NCBI GenBank assembly: GCA_002347095.1
Contig: DDWZ01000028.1
Span: forward strand, 124,001-188,000
Direction: 5' to 3'
Length of the DNA stretch: 64,000 nt
Source of the DNA: Desulfobulbaceae bacterium UBA2273
GTDB lineage: Bacteria > Desulfobacterota > Desulfobulbia > Desulfobulbales > Desulfurivibrionaceae
Shown here: one piece after another, positions 18,127 to 27,939 of the stretch
Layout of the letters: every line of letters begins with the position of its first letter
Position numbering within the stretch: the first letter of the stretch is position 1
The notes under the pieces: model-generated
Seen by the model: only the letters and a program-made list of their open reading frames with translations
Told to the model about the DNA's origin: nothing
The model's database searches: none
Translations under genes and position numbers: made by a program

Positions 18127-18665
18127 GCGAGCAACCGGGCCGGCTTTTTCGAGGAATCCAGCAGATAGGCAGATTGCTGGCGCGGCTTGAGGAGGGGGTT
18201 CTGTTGCTGCTGATCGCCGCCATGATCGGTCTGGCCTGCCTGCAGATCGTATTGCGCGATGTCTGGGGCGGGGGGTTGTCCTGGGCCGATCCGCTTCTGC
18301 GGGTCATGGTGCTCTGGACCGGGCTTCTCGGAGCCGTGGTGGCCACCAAGCTGGATAAACATATCTCCATTGATCTCGCTTCCCACCTGGTGCCCAAACC
18401 GATTTTTCGCTGGCTGCGGGTATTCAGGTCATTTTTTGCCGCCGGGGTCTGTGTGGTGCTTACCTGGATGGCCATTGATTTTGTCCGCCAGGAGGCGCTT
18501 TATGGCAACGGCCAGGCAATGGCCGGACTTGCCTCCTGGCAACTCAATCTGATTTTTCCCCTGGCCTTTGGCTCCATCACCCTCCGTTTTCTGCTCGGCG
18601 GCGTGCACAGTTTTCGCGCCGCCCTGGCCGGAAAAGATATCCGCTCTTTCGAGGAAACGGCCTAG
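18123..18665 (+). CDS. dctQ: TRAP transporter small permease subunit DctQ
   Basis: A 180-residue inner-membrane protein with four predicted helices (LLLLIAAMIGLACLQIVL, VMVLWTGLLGAVVATKL, FFAAGVCVVLTWMAI, LIFPLAFGSITLRFLL), the standard DctQ topology. It supports the DctM subunit in Na+-driven uptake. Its start overlaps the dctP stop and 8 bp separate it from dctM, so the three are translationally linked. Confidence 0.92.
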   Translation: MSEQPGRLFRGIQQIGRLLARLEEGVLLLLIAAMIGLACLQIVLRDVWGGGLSWADPLLRVMVLWTGLLGAVVATKLDKHISIDLASHLVPKPIFRWLRVFRSFFAAGVCVVLTWMAIDFVRQEALYGNGQAMAGLASWQLNLIFPLAFGSITLRFLLGGVHSFRAALAGKDIRSFEETA

Positions 18666-18673
18666 ATCCTGAT

Positions 18674-19939
18674 ATGCAATTCCTGCAACTGATAACCCTG
18701 GTTTTGGCCATATTGGGCAGCCCGCTTTTTGTGGTGATGGCCGCTTTGGCCCTGCTCTCCTTTTATGGGGCAGGCATTGATCCCTCGGTGGTGGTCATCG
18801 AGATGTCCCGGTTGGCCGAGACCCCCATGCTGCTTTCCCTGCCCCTTTTTATCCTCGCCGGGACCGTACTTTCCGAAAGCAAGGCGCCGGTGCGGTTGCT
18901 GGACCTGTCCAACGTGCTGCTGGGTTGGCTGCCCGGCGGGCTGGCGGTGATCGCCCTGGTGGTGTGTTCGGTTTTCACCGCCTTTACCGGCGCTTCCGGG
19001 GTTACCATCTTTGCCCTGGGGGGGTTGCTTTTTCCGGCCATGCTCAAGGACCGCTACCCCGAGCAGTTTTCCCTGGGGTTGATCACCACCTCCGGCAGCC
19101 TGGGCTTGCTCTTCCCCCCCAGCCTGCCCCTTATCCTCTACGGGGTCATAGCCGAGACCCGGATCGACCACCTCTTTCTGGCCGGGATTCTGCCCGGTCT
19201 GTTGATGCTGCTTCTGCTGGGCGCCTACAGCATCAAAAAAGGCGCGGCCACCCGTGGCCCCCGCAAGCCGTTGCCGGCGGGGGAGACGCGGCGGGCCTTG
19301 CGCGCCGCGGTCTGGGAGCTCCCTTTGCCGGTCATTGTGCTGGGAGGGATTTACGGCGGTTTTTTTGTCGTGGGCGAGGCGGCGGCGGTGACCGCCCTGT
19401 ACGTTTTGCTCGTGGAGATGTGCGTGCACCGGGATATCACCCCGGCGCGGCTCCCTTCCCTTGTGGTGCGGAGCATGGCTCTCTTCGGAGGGATCTTCGT
19501 GGTGCTCGCCGCCTCCATGGCCTCCACCAGCTTTCTCATCGATCAGGAGATTCCGGCCCGGCTCTTTGATTTTATCCGGGAGCATATCTCAAGCAAGTAT
19601 ACCTTTCTTCTGTTGCTCAATCTTTTTCTGCTCGTTGTCGGCGCCCTGCTCGATATTTTTTCCGCCCTGGTCCTGGTGGTGCCGCTCATCGTGCCCATTG
19701 CCCTGGGATATGGGGTTGATCTCACCCATCTTGGCATCATTTTTCTGGCCAACCTGCAGATCGGCTACTGCACCCCGCCGGTGGGGCTCGGTCTTTTTCT
19801 GGCCAGTTATCGTTTTGATCGGCCCATTGCCCAACTGTACACCGCCACCCTGCCGTTTTTGGGGATATTGTTCGTCACCCTGGGAATCATCACCTATTTC
19901 CCCCTGCTGAGCCTTTTTCTGGTCGAACTGTTCGGATAG
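18674..19939 (+). CDS. dctM: TRAP transporter large permease subunit DctM
   Basis: A 421-residue, about 12-helix permease that carries the substrate path of the TRAP transporter. Family motifs: SLPLFILAGTVLSES, GASGVTIFALGGLLFP, SGSLGLLFPPSLPLILYG, LDIFSALVLVVPLIVP and NLQIGYCTPPVGLGLF. It is the last gene of the dctPQM unit. The following gene is convergent, 2 bp away. Confidence 0.95.
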   Translation: MQFLQLITLVLAILGSPLFVVMAALALLSFYGAGIDPSVVVIEMSRLAETPMLLSLPLFILAGTVLSESKAPVRLLDLSNVLLGWLPGGLAVIALVVCSVFTAFTGASGVTIFALGGLLFPAMLKDRYPEQFSLGLITTSGSLGLLFPPSLPLILYGVIAETRIDHLFLAGILPGLLMLLLLGAYSIKKGAATRGPRKPLPAGETRRALRAAVWELPLPVIVLGGIYGGFFVVGEAAAVTALYVLLVEMCVHRDITPARLPSLVVRSMALFGGIFVVLAASMASTSFLIDQEIPARLFDFIREHISSKYTFLLLLNLFLLVVGALLDIFSALVLVVPLIVPIALGYGVDLTHLGIIFLANLQIGYCTPPVGLGLFLASYRFDRPIAQLYTATLPFLGILFVTLGIITYFPLLSLFLVELFG

Positions 19940-19941
19940 CG

Positions 19942-20964
19942 TCAAGCCTTTTCGCCGGAAAATCTGACAGGCCACGCAGAAAACGATTCCCCCTTTTTGT
20001 GGCCGACCCCCAAGGCGCCCTTGTGAAGATACAAAGCCCAGGCCCAGTCTGTTTCAAAAAAGCTGGTGGTGGCAGACCAATAGGCCTCGCGCACCCGGTG
20101 GAACGGGTGACCGGCCGGTAGGGCCGGTTCCGCCTGCGAGCAGTCCACCAGCGATTCAAGGGCGTTTATGTCGGGGAGCCGCCAGTCGTTGCTGCCGTGC
20201 AGAGTGGTCCGGTTGATCTCGCCTATGAGATCCAGGGCCTGGCGCCAGGTCATGGTCTTTCCGCCCACGTCTCCATCCTTGAACCAGATGAGGCGGGTCA
20301 GATTGTCGAGGACCGTTTCGCCGAGATCGGTAAAGCGCGGCTGCGGCCAGGCGAGGCCATACCGGTGTTCGCCGTCCTGACCCGAGTTCGGGCAGGGAAT
20401 CTCCCCCCCCAAAGCGTCATGGCAGGTTATCTGTCCGGTTCTTGGCAAAAGGTTGTATCCGGCGCCGCGAACCGGCCAGAAAAGAGCATACTGATCCTTG
20501 CGCCCGTAAAACATGCGGGCGCCTTCGAGGTGGATCCACCAGGCATAGGCCGGGTGAATCGCCGCCGTGGTGGAAGTCCAGTACCAGCCCAGGAAGATGT
20601 TGGTGAACGGATGCTCCTCCGGCAATGAGGGCTTTTTCGCCTGATAGCTCATGAGCGAGCGAAGCTCCCGGCGGTTGGGCAGCCGCCAGTCGTCATAGCC
20701 GGCCCATTTGTGGCGATTCATTCCGGCGATGAAGGCGAGGGATTCCTGCCAGGTCAGGGGGAATTCGTTCAGGTTGGCGTCCCTGGTCCAGGCGAGCCCG
20801 GTGAGGTGGTCGAGAACGATTTCCTTTTCCAGGGAAAATCGTGGACTCGGCCATGGCAGGCCCAGGCGGAATTCCCCGTCCTGGCCGCTGCCGGGGCAGG
20901 GGATGGCGTCGCCCTCTTCGTCGTAGCAAAGGATTTGTCCGGTTCGCAATAAACCTGTTTTCAT
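19942..20964 (-). CDS. Protein with two DUF1566 (Lcl-type) domains
   Basis: A 340-residue protein with an internal duplication. Each half starts with LLRTGQI.C.D..G..IPCP.SGQDGE, then a tag such as LDHLTGLAWTRD or LDNLTRLIWFKD, then a WRLP motif (YDDWRLPNRREL, SNDWRLPDINAL), and ends with a W(T/S)(S/A)TT strand and a WPVR motif. This is the DUF1566 pattern, which has a C-type-lectin-like fold. No signal peptide is visible with this start, so the location is uncertain. Function unknown. Confidence 0.83.
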   Translation of the reverse strand: MKTGLLRTGQILCYDEEGDAIPCPGSGQDGEFRLGLPWPSPRFSLEKEIVLDHLTGLAWTRDANLNEFPLTWQESLAFIAGMNRHKWAGYDDWRLPNRRELRSLMSYQAKKPSLPEEHPFTNIFLGWYWTSTTAAIHPAYAWWIHLEGARMFYGRKDQYALFWPVRGAGYNLLPRTGQITCHDALGGEIPCPNSGQDGEHRYGLAWPQPRFTDLGETVLDNLTRLIWFKDGDVGGKTMTWRQALDLIGEINRTTLHGSNDWRLPDINALESLVDCSQAEPALPAGHPFHRVREAYWSATTSFFETDWAWALYLHKGALGVGHKKGESFSAWPVRFSGEKA

Positions 20965-21033
20965 GGGGTATTCCGCAGGAGCAGGGTGGCTTGGCGTTGG
21001 CGAGATGTCTGGGGCAACTGTTGGTCCTCTTCC

Positions 21034-21696
21034 TCAGGCTTGCCCATGTCCGGTGAAGGGGACAAAGGCCACGGAGAGGATGCTCCGGCTGGTGACCCTT
21101 TTGCCGGATTTCTCCACCAGCAACAGATCCTGGGGCAGATGCGGGCGGCCCACCGGAATCACCAGCCTGCCGAAGGGAGAGAGCTGCTCGATCAGGGCTT
21201 GTGGTATCCGGGGCGCCGCGGCGGTGACGATGATTCCGTCATAGGGGGCATGCTCCGGCAGTCCGGAAGAACCGTCGGAGGCGAGGACCTCCACCGCCTC
21301 GTACCCCAAATGCCGCAAGCGGTCGGCAGCTTGCCGCGCCAGTTCGGGAACGATCTCCAGGCTGTATACCCGTTTGACCAATTGGGAGAGAACCGCGGCC
21401 TGATAGCCGGAGCCGGTGCCGATTTCCAGGATGGTGTCGTCGGGTTCCGGCTCCAGCAGGTCGGTCATCAGTGCGACGATAAAGGGCTGGGAGATGGTCT
21501 GGCCGTTGCCTATGGGCAGGGGATTGTTGTCGTAGGCGTAGGGCTTGAGTTCGTCCGGGACGAAGTCCTCGCGCCGTACCGTGGCCATGGCGTCAAAGAT
21601 CTGCTGGCGCAGGGTGTAACGGCCGGTGAGGCCGCCGGTAAAACGGCATTCGTCTTCGATGGTGCGGAGCATGCCCTGTATCGTTTCCGCGCTCAT
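21034..21696 (-). CDS. pcm: Protein-L-isoaspartate O-methyltransferase
   Basis: A 220-residue SAM-dependent repair enzyme that methylates isoaspartyl residues in damaged proteins. Motifs: REDFVPDELKPYAYDNNPLPIGNGQTIS split around the conserved GNGQTISQP, SAM-binding LEIGTGSGYQAAVL, YDGIIVTAAAP and GGRLVIPVG-like FGRLVIPVG. The ATG at 21696 is chosen because GGAGGTGATC sits just upstream. Confidence 0.95.
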   Translation of the reverse strand: MSAETIQGMLRTIEDECRFTGGLTGRYTLRQQIFDAMATVRREDFVPDELKPYAYDNNPLPIGNGQTISQPFIVALMTDLLEPEPDDTILEIGTGSGYQAAVLSQLVKRVYSLEIVPELARQAADRLRHLGYEAVEVLASDGSSGLPEHAPYDGIIVTAAAPRIPQALIEQLSPFGRLVIPVGRPHLPQDLLLVEKSGKRVTSRSILSVAFVPFTGHGQA

Positions 21697-21988
21697 GATC
21701 ACCTCCGAGCCGCACGGGATGGAATTGACTGCACTCGAACAGCGCCTGTTCTCATGATTGCTCATCCGGCCGGGGGAAGTCAAAGATTTTATCGTCCCGG
21801 GGAGCAATGGCGGATTGCGGGAATCTCTTGCCGGACAATACAGCCATTCGTGGCCGTCGCGACGGATGGGAAACGGACACGGGGATTATTGCGTAACAAC
21901 GCTTAAAAACTTGTGCCGCAAGACAATACAGATTAGTAAAAATAGAGGAAGCACTTCTTCTTATTCCCCTCAGACGGTGGCGGACAGT

Positions 21989-22855
21989 ATGGAATTCATC
22001 ATGATACGGGCCGGCTTTCTTTTTGACTGGATCGAGCTGCATCTGGAAAGCAAGCAGGGCATGAAGTTTTTTGCCACGGTGCTGGTAAGTTTCTTTATTT
22101 CCGCCATTGTCCTCATCGAGTTGAATCGAAGGCTTCTTGTGCCCGAGCCGTTTGCCTCGCATGTTTCCCTTTCCCATCTTGCCGCCATTGAGCAGGCTTT
22201 CAACCTCCTGCTGGCCCTGGAGGTGGTGAGCCTTATCCTCAGTCTGTCCCACTCGGTCACCAAATCGGTGGGCAAGCAGTTTGAAATCCTTTCCCTGATT
22301 CTCCTGCGGGATACCTTTAAGGAATTTTCCCATTTCAGCGAACCGCTGCTCTGGGCGGAGATTGTCCCAACCCTGGGAAACATTATCGCCTCGGCGGTTG
22401 GCGCGCTGCTTATTTTTGTTGTCCTGGGTTTTTTTTACAAGACCCAGCGTTCCCACCCGATCACCGGGGATGAGAAAATCCGCAGTCACTTCATCCTTGC
22501 CAAAAAGATGATCGCTCTGTTGCTGCTGGTCTCTTTCGCGGGTATCTGCCTCAATGACCTCTGGGGCTATTTTGCCCATGGGCTGCCGGAAAACGCCTTT
22601 GCCTCCTTTTACACCCTGCTTGTTTTCAGCGATGTGCTGGTGGTGCTCATTTCGCTGCGCTACAGCGCGCAGTACCAAGTCTCTTTCCGCAACTCCGGCT
22701 ATGCCGTGGCCACGGTTCTTATCCGGCTGGCCCTGATTGCCCCGATCATCGTCGGCGCCGTGATCGGGGTGGGCACCACCTTGTTTGCCCTGGGGATCAG
22801 TCTGGCGTACAATGCCTTTGCTCCCAAACCGGAAGCGTTTGTCTGTAAAAACTAA
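21989..22855 (+). CDS. Integral membrane protein of unknown function
   Basis: A 288-residue protein with six or seven predicted membrane segments (for example FFATVLVSFFISAIVLIEL, AFNLLLALEVVSLILSL, NIIASAVGALLIFVVLGFF, MIALLLLVSFAGICL and LIALIAPIIVGAVIGVG-like). No catalytic or transport motif is recognised. The residues SVTKSVGKQFEILSLILLRDTFKEF lie in a cytoplasmic loop. ATG 21989 is the likely start, with an alternative at 22001. The NarL-type regulator begins 118 bp downstream; a link is not proven. Confidence 0.7.
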   Translation: MEFIMIRAGFLFDWIELHLESKQGMKFFATVLVSFFISAIVLIELNRRLLVPEPFASHVSLSHLAAIEQAFNLLLALEVVSLILSLSHSVTKSVGKQFEILSLILLRDTFKEFSHFSEPLLWAEIVPTLGNIIASAVGALLIFVVLGFFYKTQRSHPITGDEKIRSHFILAKKMIALLLLVSFAGICLNDLWGYFAHGLPENAFASFYTLLVFSDVLVVLISLRYSAQYQVSFRNSGYAVATVLIRLALIAPIIVGAVIGVGTTLFALGISLAYNAFAPKPEAFVCKN

Positions 22856-22973
22856 AAAAATGCCGGGTCGCGAGCCTCAATTTTTACTGCGGCCGAAGTG
22901 CAACTACGGTATATAACCTGTGGAATATATGGTGGTTTTGTCCCGTGACTCCGGAGAACAATGAGGTGTTGCT

Positions 22974-23633
22974 ATGGGTGTCTGTCGTATAGTGTTGGCT
23001 GATGATCATGCCCTGATCCGGCATGGAGTCAAGAAAATGATTGAACAGGACCCTGCGCTCAAGGTGGTCGGCGAGGCGGCCGACGGCCTGGAGCTCATTG
23101 CGCTGTTGAAAACCATCCCGGCCGATCTTGTCATCCTCGACATCTCCATGCCCAACCTGCGAGGGATCGAGGCGATCCGCGAGGTGCGCAAGATCTGTCC
23201 TGCGATCAAGGTGCTCATGCTGACCATGCACAAGGGCGAGCAGTACCTCTGTTCCTCCTTTGCTTCCGGGGCGGACGGCTATCTGCTCAAGGAGGATTCC
23301 GACACCGAGCTGCTACCGGCCATCGCCAGGGTCCGCCAGGGCGAGTTATACATCTCCCCCAATCTGGCCGGAGAATTTCCCGAGGACGTCATCGCCTCCT
23401 GCAGCCGCCGCGGCGATGGATTCGGCGAGATCCTGACCCCGAGGGAAAAGCAGATCCTGCAACTGGTGGCCGAGGGGGTAACGAGCCGGGATATCGCCGA
23501 CAAGCTCGATATCAGCAAACGGACCGTCGAGCACCATCGGGCCAACATGATGAAAAAGCTCAACATCAAGCGCGTTGCCGACCTTATCAAGTATGCCATC
23601 GGCAGGGGGCTTTCCGACACCCCGCCAGAGTAA
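22974..23633 (+). CDS. NarL/FixJ-family response regulator
   Basis: A 219-residue DNA-binding regulator. The receiver domain spans 1-120, with acidic residues in LADDHALIRHG, Asp56 in LVILDISMPNLRG, Thr in LMLTMHKG and Lys in GYLLKED. The C-terminal LuxR-type HTH (about 150-215) reads LTPREKQILQLVAEG, DIADKLDISKRTVEHHRANMMKKL. No kinase is adjacent. GAGGTG precedes the ATG. Confidence 0.94.
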   Translation: MGVCRIVLADDHALIRHGVKKMIEQDPALKVVGEAADGLELIALLKTIPADLVILDISMPNLRGIEAIREVRKICPAIKVLMLTMHKGEQYLCSSFASGADGYLLKEDSDTELLPAIARVRQGELYISPNLAGEFPEDVIASCSRRGDGFGEILTPREKQILQLVAEGVTSRDIADKLDISKRTVEHHRANMMKKLNIKRVADLIKYAIGRGLSDTPPE

Positions 23634-23721
23634 ATTGATTCGTCCCCTCTTTTTTATAAAAACAGCTTGCGACACCTTTGTCCCAATGATGCACTGCCGC
23701 ATCCGCCACAGGAGGAAGAGT

Positions 23722-25755
23722 ATGAAAAAAGCCGTTGGTCTTCTCTGTTTGTTGCTGGCCATATTTTCTTGGGTGGGCGTGGGGCTGGCCCTTGACCCCC
23801 TGGAGGTGCGGACCCTCCGCCCGGAAGCGAAGCTGAGCTTTCAGCCGCTTGAGCAGGGCAAGGTTTTGGTCTCGGTCCAGGACAAGTCCGGGGATGCCAT
23901 TTTGGGCTTGCAGAAAGAGGATTTTTCCATCAAGCAAGGGCTGAAAACCGCGAAGATCATTTCGGTGGAGGATGTCCAGGAGCAACGGAACATTGGCCTC
24001 AATATCGTGCTCGTGGTGGACAATTCCTATTCCATGGAGCAGCGCAAGGCGGTGGAGCCCTTGCTGGCGGCCATGGACAGCTTTCTCACCTTGGTCCGGC
24101 CCATTGACAATGTCCATGTCGTCACCTTTGTCGATCCGGGGACGAGTCTGCCCCGGGTCTCCACCCGAACCTTCCAGGCAAACGAGGTTCCGGCCTTGAG
24201 TCAGTTCTTGCGGAGCAGTTTTTTCCCCGCCACCACCGACGGCACCTACCTCTATGACAGCATCCACAAAGGGCTGGAGATCATTCGCCAGATGCCGGCG
24301 GACAGCCAGAAGTTCATGCTCGTTTTTTCCGACGGCGAAGACATCAACAGCACGCTGAAGAGTGAGGATGTGAGCTTGGCGGCCACGGGAGTGAGCAATT
24401 TTTCCGCCTATGCCGTGGACTACATGGACAAGCCCGGCCTGGATCCATTCCTGACCTCCTTTGCCCAGGGCCATAACGGCATGATCCGCAAGGCCACCTC
24501 GGCCAATGATTTTCTGCCCATTCTCAAGAGATTCTCCACCACCATTTTTCACCGTTACCTGATCACCTACCGGTTCCTTGCCCCTCCCGCCGGAACGCTC
24601 GTCAGCGCGCCTGCCGCCGTGAATATCGAGGAGGTCACCGTGGTGGACAGCTCTCCCATGTTGAACCATGTCTATTTCGACACCGGGAAAAGCCGTATCC
24701 CCGAAAGATACGTGACCCTGGCTCCGGCGGAGACAGCAAACTTTTCCGAAGAGAAGCTGAAGGACACCATGGAGAAACACCACCAGATCCTGAACGTCAT
24801 CGGCAAACGGCTGCAAGCCAACCCCGAGGCCCGGATAACCCTGGTGGGCTGTAACTCCAACAGCGGCGTGGAAAAAGGGAAGATCGGGCTGGCAAGGAGC
24901 CGGGCCGAAGCGATTTTCGCCTATTTTGAGTCCGTATGGGGCATTGATCTGTCACGGATGGAAATCAAGGCCCGGAACCTTCCCGCCGTGCCCAGCACCA
25001 GCCGGGTGCCGGAAGGCGTTGTGGAAAATCAGCGGGTTGAGATTCTCTCCACCCATCCCGCCATCCTCGACACCATCAAGAGCACCTATGTGCAGGAGCA
25101 AGCCGATACCAAGGAGTTGCGGTTCGCTCCCTCCCTGCAGGGGGAAACCGAGATCGAGAGCTGGCAACTCAGGTTGCTGGGCGCGGACAAGGTGCTGGCG
25201 ACCAGGGAGGGCGCGGGCGCTCCGCCGGCGGAGGTGGTCTTTTCCCTGGAAACGCTGGGGTTAAGTAACCTTGTGCAACTGGGGCAGGTCAGCGCCGACC
25301 TTGAGGTGAAAGACAAGGAAGGCAACGTGTTCAGCACCGCCTCCGCTCCGGTCGCGATCAATTTTATCCGGCGGGAGGAGCGCATCGCCCAGAAGATCGG
25401 GAGCAAGGTCGTGGAGAAATATGGGTTGATCCTCTTTGCCTTCGACCGGGCCGATCTGAAGGATCGCAACCAGATCATCGTCAACCGGGTGCTCGCCCGA
25501 GTTGCGGAACTCAAGGGGGTTGCCATGGACATCGCCGGGCACACCGATAGCATCGGCAAGGAAAAATACAATATTGAACTGTCCGGGCGGAGGGCAAAAG
25601 CGGTGTACGATTCCACCGTGCAGGGCGGGATAGCCACAGAGGCCCAGATAACCCATGCGGGCAACGGCCCCAATAATCCGCCCTACGACAACAGTCTGCC
25701 CGAAGGGAGATCGCTCAACAGGACGGTGATCATCAATCTCCAGTATACGGAGTAA
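23722..25755 (+). CDS. Exported VWA-domain protein with two OmpA-like domains
   Basis: A 677-residue protein with signal peptide (to GVGLALDP). A von Willebrand A domain (about 90-290) shows an intact MIDAS motif DNSYS and the downstream FSDGEDI. Two OmpA/MotB-like regions follow: a divergent one (HVYFDTGKSRIPERY ... LVGCNSNSGVEKGKIGLARSRAEA) and a canonical C-terminal one (LFAFDRADLKDRN ... DIAGHTDSIGKEKYNIELSGRRA). The OmpA-like domains suggest peptidoglycan binding in the periplasm. The start is set by AGGAGG 5 nt upstream. Precise role unknown. Confidence 0.85.
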   Translation: MKKAVGLLCLLLAIFSWVGVGLALDPLEVRTLRPEAKLSFQPLEQGKVLVSVQDKSGDAILGLQKEDFSIKQGLKTAKIISVEDVQEQRNIGLNIVLVVDNSYSMEQRKAVEPLLAAMDSFLTLVRPIDNVHVVTFVDPGTSLPRVSTRTFQANEVPALSQFLRSSFFPATTDGTYLYDSIHKGLEIIRQMPADSQKFMLVFSDGEDINSTLKSEDVSLAATGVSNFSAYAVDYMDKPGLDPFLTSFAQGHNGMIRKATSANDFLPILKRFSTTIFHRYLITYRFLAPPAGTLVSAPAAVNIEEVTVVDSSPMLNHVYFDTGKSRIPERYVTLAPAETANFSEEKLKDTMEKHHQILNVIGKRLQANPEARITLVGCNSNSGVEKGKIGLARSRAEAIFAYFESVWGIDLSRMEIKARNLPAVPSTSRVPEGVVENQRVEILSTHPAILDTIKSTYVQEQADTKELRFAPSLQGETEIESWQLRLLGADKVLATREGAGAPPAEVVFSLETLGLSNLVQLGQVSADLEVKDKEGNVFSTASAPVAINFIRREERIAQKIGSKVVEKYGLILFAFDRADLKDRNQIIVNRVLARVAELKGVAMDIAGHTDSIGKEKYNIELSGRRAKAVYDSTVQGGIATEAQITHAGNGPNNPPYDNSLPEGRSLNRTVIINLQYTE

Positions 25756-25831
25756 TTATTTGTGGCGGCCATGGGCTGCGTATCGGTTGATCGTCCGTTT
25801 TTTTTTATTGTTTGCCAAGGAGGTGAAGGTT

Positions 25832-26461
25832 GTGCGTTTTCCAGGAATGAGCAAGAAGCAGGGTTTTTACGCGCTGCTAGAAAAACAGGCGCAAGCCGCG
25901 GTGGATGCGGCCAAGGAATTTCAGGCCTTGGTCAATGATTTCGCCAATCTTGACCGGTACGCGGCAAGGATCAAGGAGATAGAGAGCGACGCAGACCACA
26001 TCACCCATGAGCTTGCCAACCGGATCGACGCCACCTTTGTCACCCCTCTGGACAAGGAAGACCTGCACGCCCTGTCCAGCGAACTGGACGATGTGACCGA
26101 TTGCATCGAGGCCTGCTCCGGCAGGATGGCGCTTTACGAACTGAAGCAACTGCGGCCTGATTTGGCTGGGCTGGTGGTGCTGCTGGTGCAGATCACCGAA
26201 GCCACGCTGGAGGCGGTCAAGACGCTGCGCACCAAGCCAAACCGGGATAAAGTTCAGGACCTTTTTATTCGCATTCATCAGATCGAAAACGAGCACGACG
26301 CGGCCTTCCGCAAGGCGCTTGCCTGTTTGCTCAACGCCCCGGATGCCGACCCGATCAACGTGATCAAGTGGAAAGCGGTGTACGACCGGATCGAAGTGGC
26401 GGTGGACAAATGCGAGGATGTCGCCCATATCATCGAAAGCGTGGTCGTGAAGTATGCTTAG
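25832..26461 (+). CDS. DUF47/PhoU-like regulator of Pit transporter
   Basis: A 209-residue all-helical cytoplasmic protein of the DUF47 (PitA-associated, PhoU-like) family. Landmarks: FYALLEKQAQAAVDAAKEF, EIESDADHITHELANRID, TFVTPLDKEDLHALSSELDDVTD split around TPLDKEDL, and YDRIEVAVDKCEDVAHII. These proteins modulate the neighbouring Pit permease. The GTG at 25832 follows AAGGAGGT; ATG 25847 is an alternative. Its stop overlaps the Pit start by 8 bp, so the two are translationally coupled. Confidence 0.92.
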   Translation: MRFPGMSKKQGFYALLEKQAQAAVDAAKEFQALVNDFANLDRYAARIKEIESDADHITHELANRIDATFVTPLDKEDLHALSSELDDVTDCIEACSGRMALYELKQLRPDLAGLVVLLVQITEATLEAVKTLRTKPNRDKVQDLFIRIHQIENEHDAAFRKALACLLNAPDADPINVIKWKAVYDRIEVAVDKCEDVAHIIESVVVKYA

Positions 26462-27818
26462 CCTGTCCCTGGTGCTCGTGCTGGTTGTGGTCTGCGCCTT
26501 GGCCTTCGACTATATCAACGGCTTTCACGATACGGCCAACGCCATCGCCACGGTGGTTTCCACCCGGGTGCTTTCGCCGAGAAAGGCGATTATCATGGCG
26601 GCCTGTCTCAATTTTGTCGGCGCCCTGTTCTCCACCCAGGTGGCGATCACCGTGGCCAGCGGCCTGCTCGACACGGCGCGGTTTCAGGTCGCGGATATTC
26701 ATCAGCCCGCAGCGTTGGCCGCCAAGCTGCAACATCCCGCTGATCCGGTTTCCCAATATCTGGCAACGCGGCTTTCCCCTGCAACCCAAGGGCTGCTCGG
26801 GCAATACCCGGCAGGCGGCGCTGTTTCCCAAGAGTTGCAGGAGGCCCTGGTGGCTGACTTGAATCGCGCCATCACCCAAACAGATCTTTACTCGGCCGAG
26901 CGGTTCGCCGGAGTCGCGCTCAAGGAGAAGACAGAGGCAAAGGCCAAGAATTCCAGCACGCTGAAACCGGAAGAACTGGCCAACACGAACCGGGCGCTGC
27001 TGGAAAAGGGGTATCCTCAGGAGCTTGGTTCCAATCAGCAGACGTTTCAGGTCGTTATCCTGGCTGCCATCCTCGGGGCAATCGTCTGGAACCTGATCAC
27101 CTGGAAATTCGGCATCCCCAGTAGTTCCTCCCATGCTCTGATCGGCGGCTTGTGCGGCGCGGCCATCATCCACGGCGGGCTGCCTTCCGTCCTCTGGGGC
27201 GGAATTGTGCACAAGGTGCTTATTCCCCTGGTGGGTTCTCCGGCCATGGGTTTTATCATCGGCTTTTTGCTGATGGGCGGGATCTTTAAAACCCTTGCCA
27301 ACGTGCATCCCGGCCGGGTGAGCGCGAGCTTCCGCAATCTGCAGATTGTTTCCGCCGCAGCCATGGCCTTTACCCACGGCCTCAACGACGCCCAGAAAAG
27401 CATGGGCATCATCACCATGGCCCTGGTCAGCGCCCGGATGATCCCCGAGCCCGTGGTTCCCTTGTGGGTGGTGCTCTCCTGTGCCACCGTCATGGCTCTG
27501 GGCACCTCGGTGGGTGGCTGGCGGATCATCAAGACCATGGGGCATAAGATCATCCGGCTGGAGCCGGTGCACGGCTTTGCCGCCGAGACTTCCTCCGCCA
27601 TCGTCCTCTTTGTCACCAGCCATTTCGGCATGCCGGTGAGCACCACCCATGTCATCTCCGGCAGCATCTTCGGGGTGGGCACCAGCAAACGGCTGTCCGC
27701 AGTGCGTTGGGGCGTGGCCCAGAGCATGGTCATGGCCTGGGTCTTGACCCTGCCCGCCGCAGGGCTGGTTGCCGCGCTTTCCTATGAACTGCTCATGCTT
27801 ATGGGGCTTGGCAGGTAG
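26454..27818 (+). CDS. pit: Low-affinity inorganic phosphate transporter, Pit family
   Basis: A 454-residue phosphate permease with about 10-12 membrane helices. The duplicated Pit signature is present in both halves: FDYINGFHDTANAIATVVSTR near the N-terminus and FTHGLNDAQKSMGIITMAL in the second half, plus GIPSSSSHALIGGLCG and GMPVSTTHVISGSIFGVG. A roughly 120-residue hydrophilic loop (about 85-190) separates helices 2 and 3. It needs no ATP, unlike Pst, and would serve when phosphate is plentiful. No Pho box was seen upstream. Confidence 0.95.
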   Translation: MLSLSLVLVLVVVCALAFDYINGFHDTANAIATVVSTRVLSPRKAIIMAACLNFVGALFSTQVAITVASGLLDTARFQVADIHQPAALAAKLQHPADPVSQYLATRLSPATQGLLGQYPAGGAVSQELQEALVADLNRAITQTDLYSAERFAGVALKEKTEAKAKNSSTLKPEELANTNRALLEKGYPQELGSNQQTFQVVILAAILGAIVWNLITWKFGIPSSSSHALIGGLCGAAIIHGGLPSVLWGGIVHKVLIPLVGSPAMGFIIGFLLMGGIFKTLANVHPGRVSASFRNLQIVSAAAMAFTHGLNDAQKSMGIITMALVSARMIPEPVVPLWVVLSCATVMALGTSVGGWRIIKTMGHKIIRLEPVHGFAAETSSAIVLFVTSHFGMPVSTTHVISGSIFGVGTSKRLSAVRWGVAQSMVMAWVLTLPAAGLVAALSYELLMLMGLGR

Positions 27819-27939
27819 GGGGGAAAGAGGGGTAAGTTGTTTGCCTTGTTCGGTTTTTGCTTATTATTCTGGCTATTTTGATTTTCGGCATGCTAGCCAG
27901 TTTCGCAGAATGACTTGTTATCCCTCATAAAGAAGAACG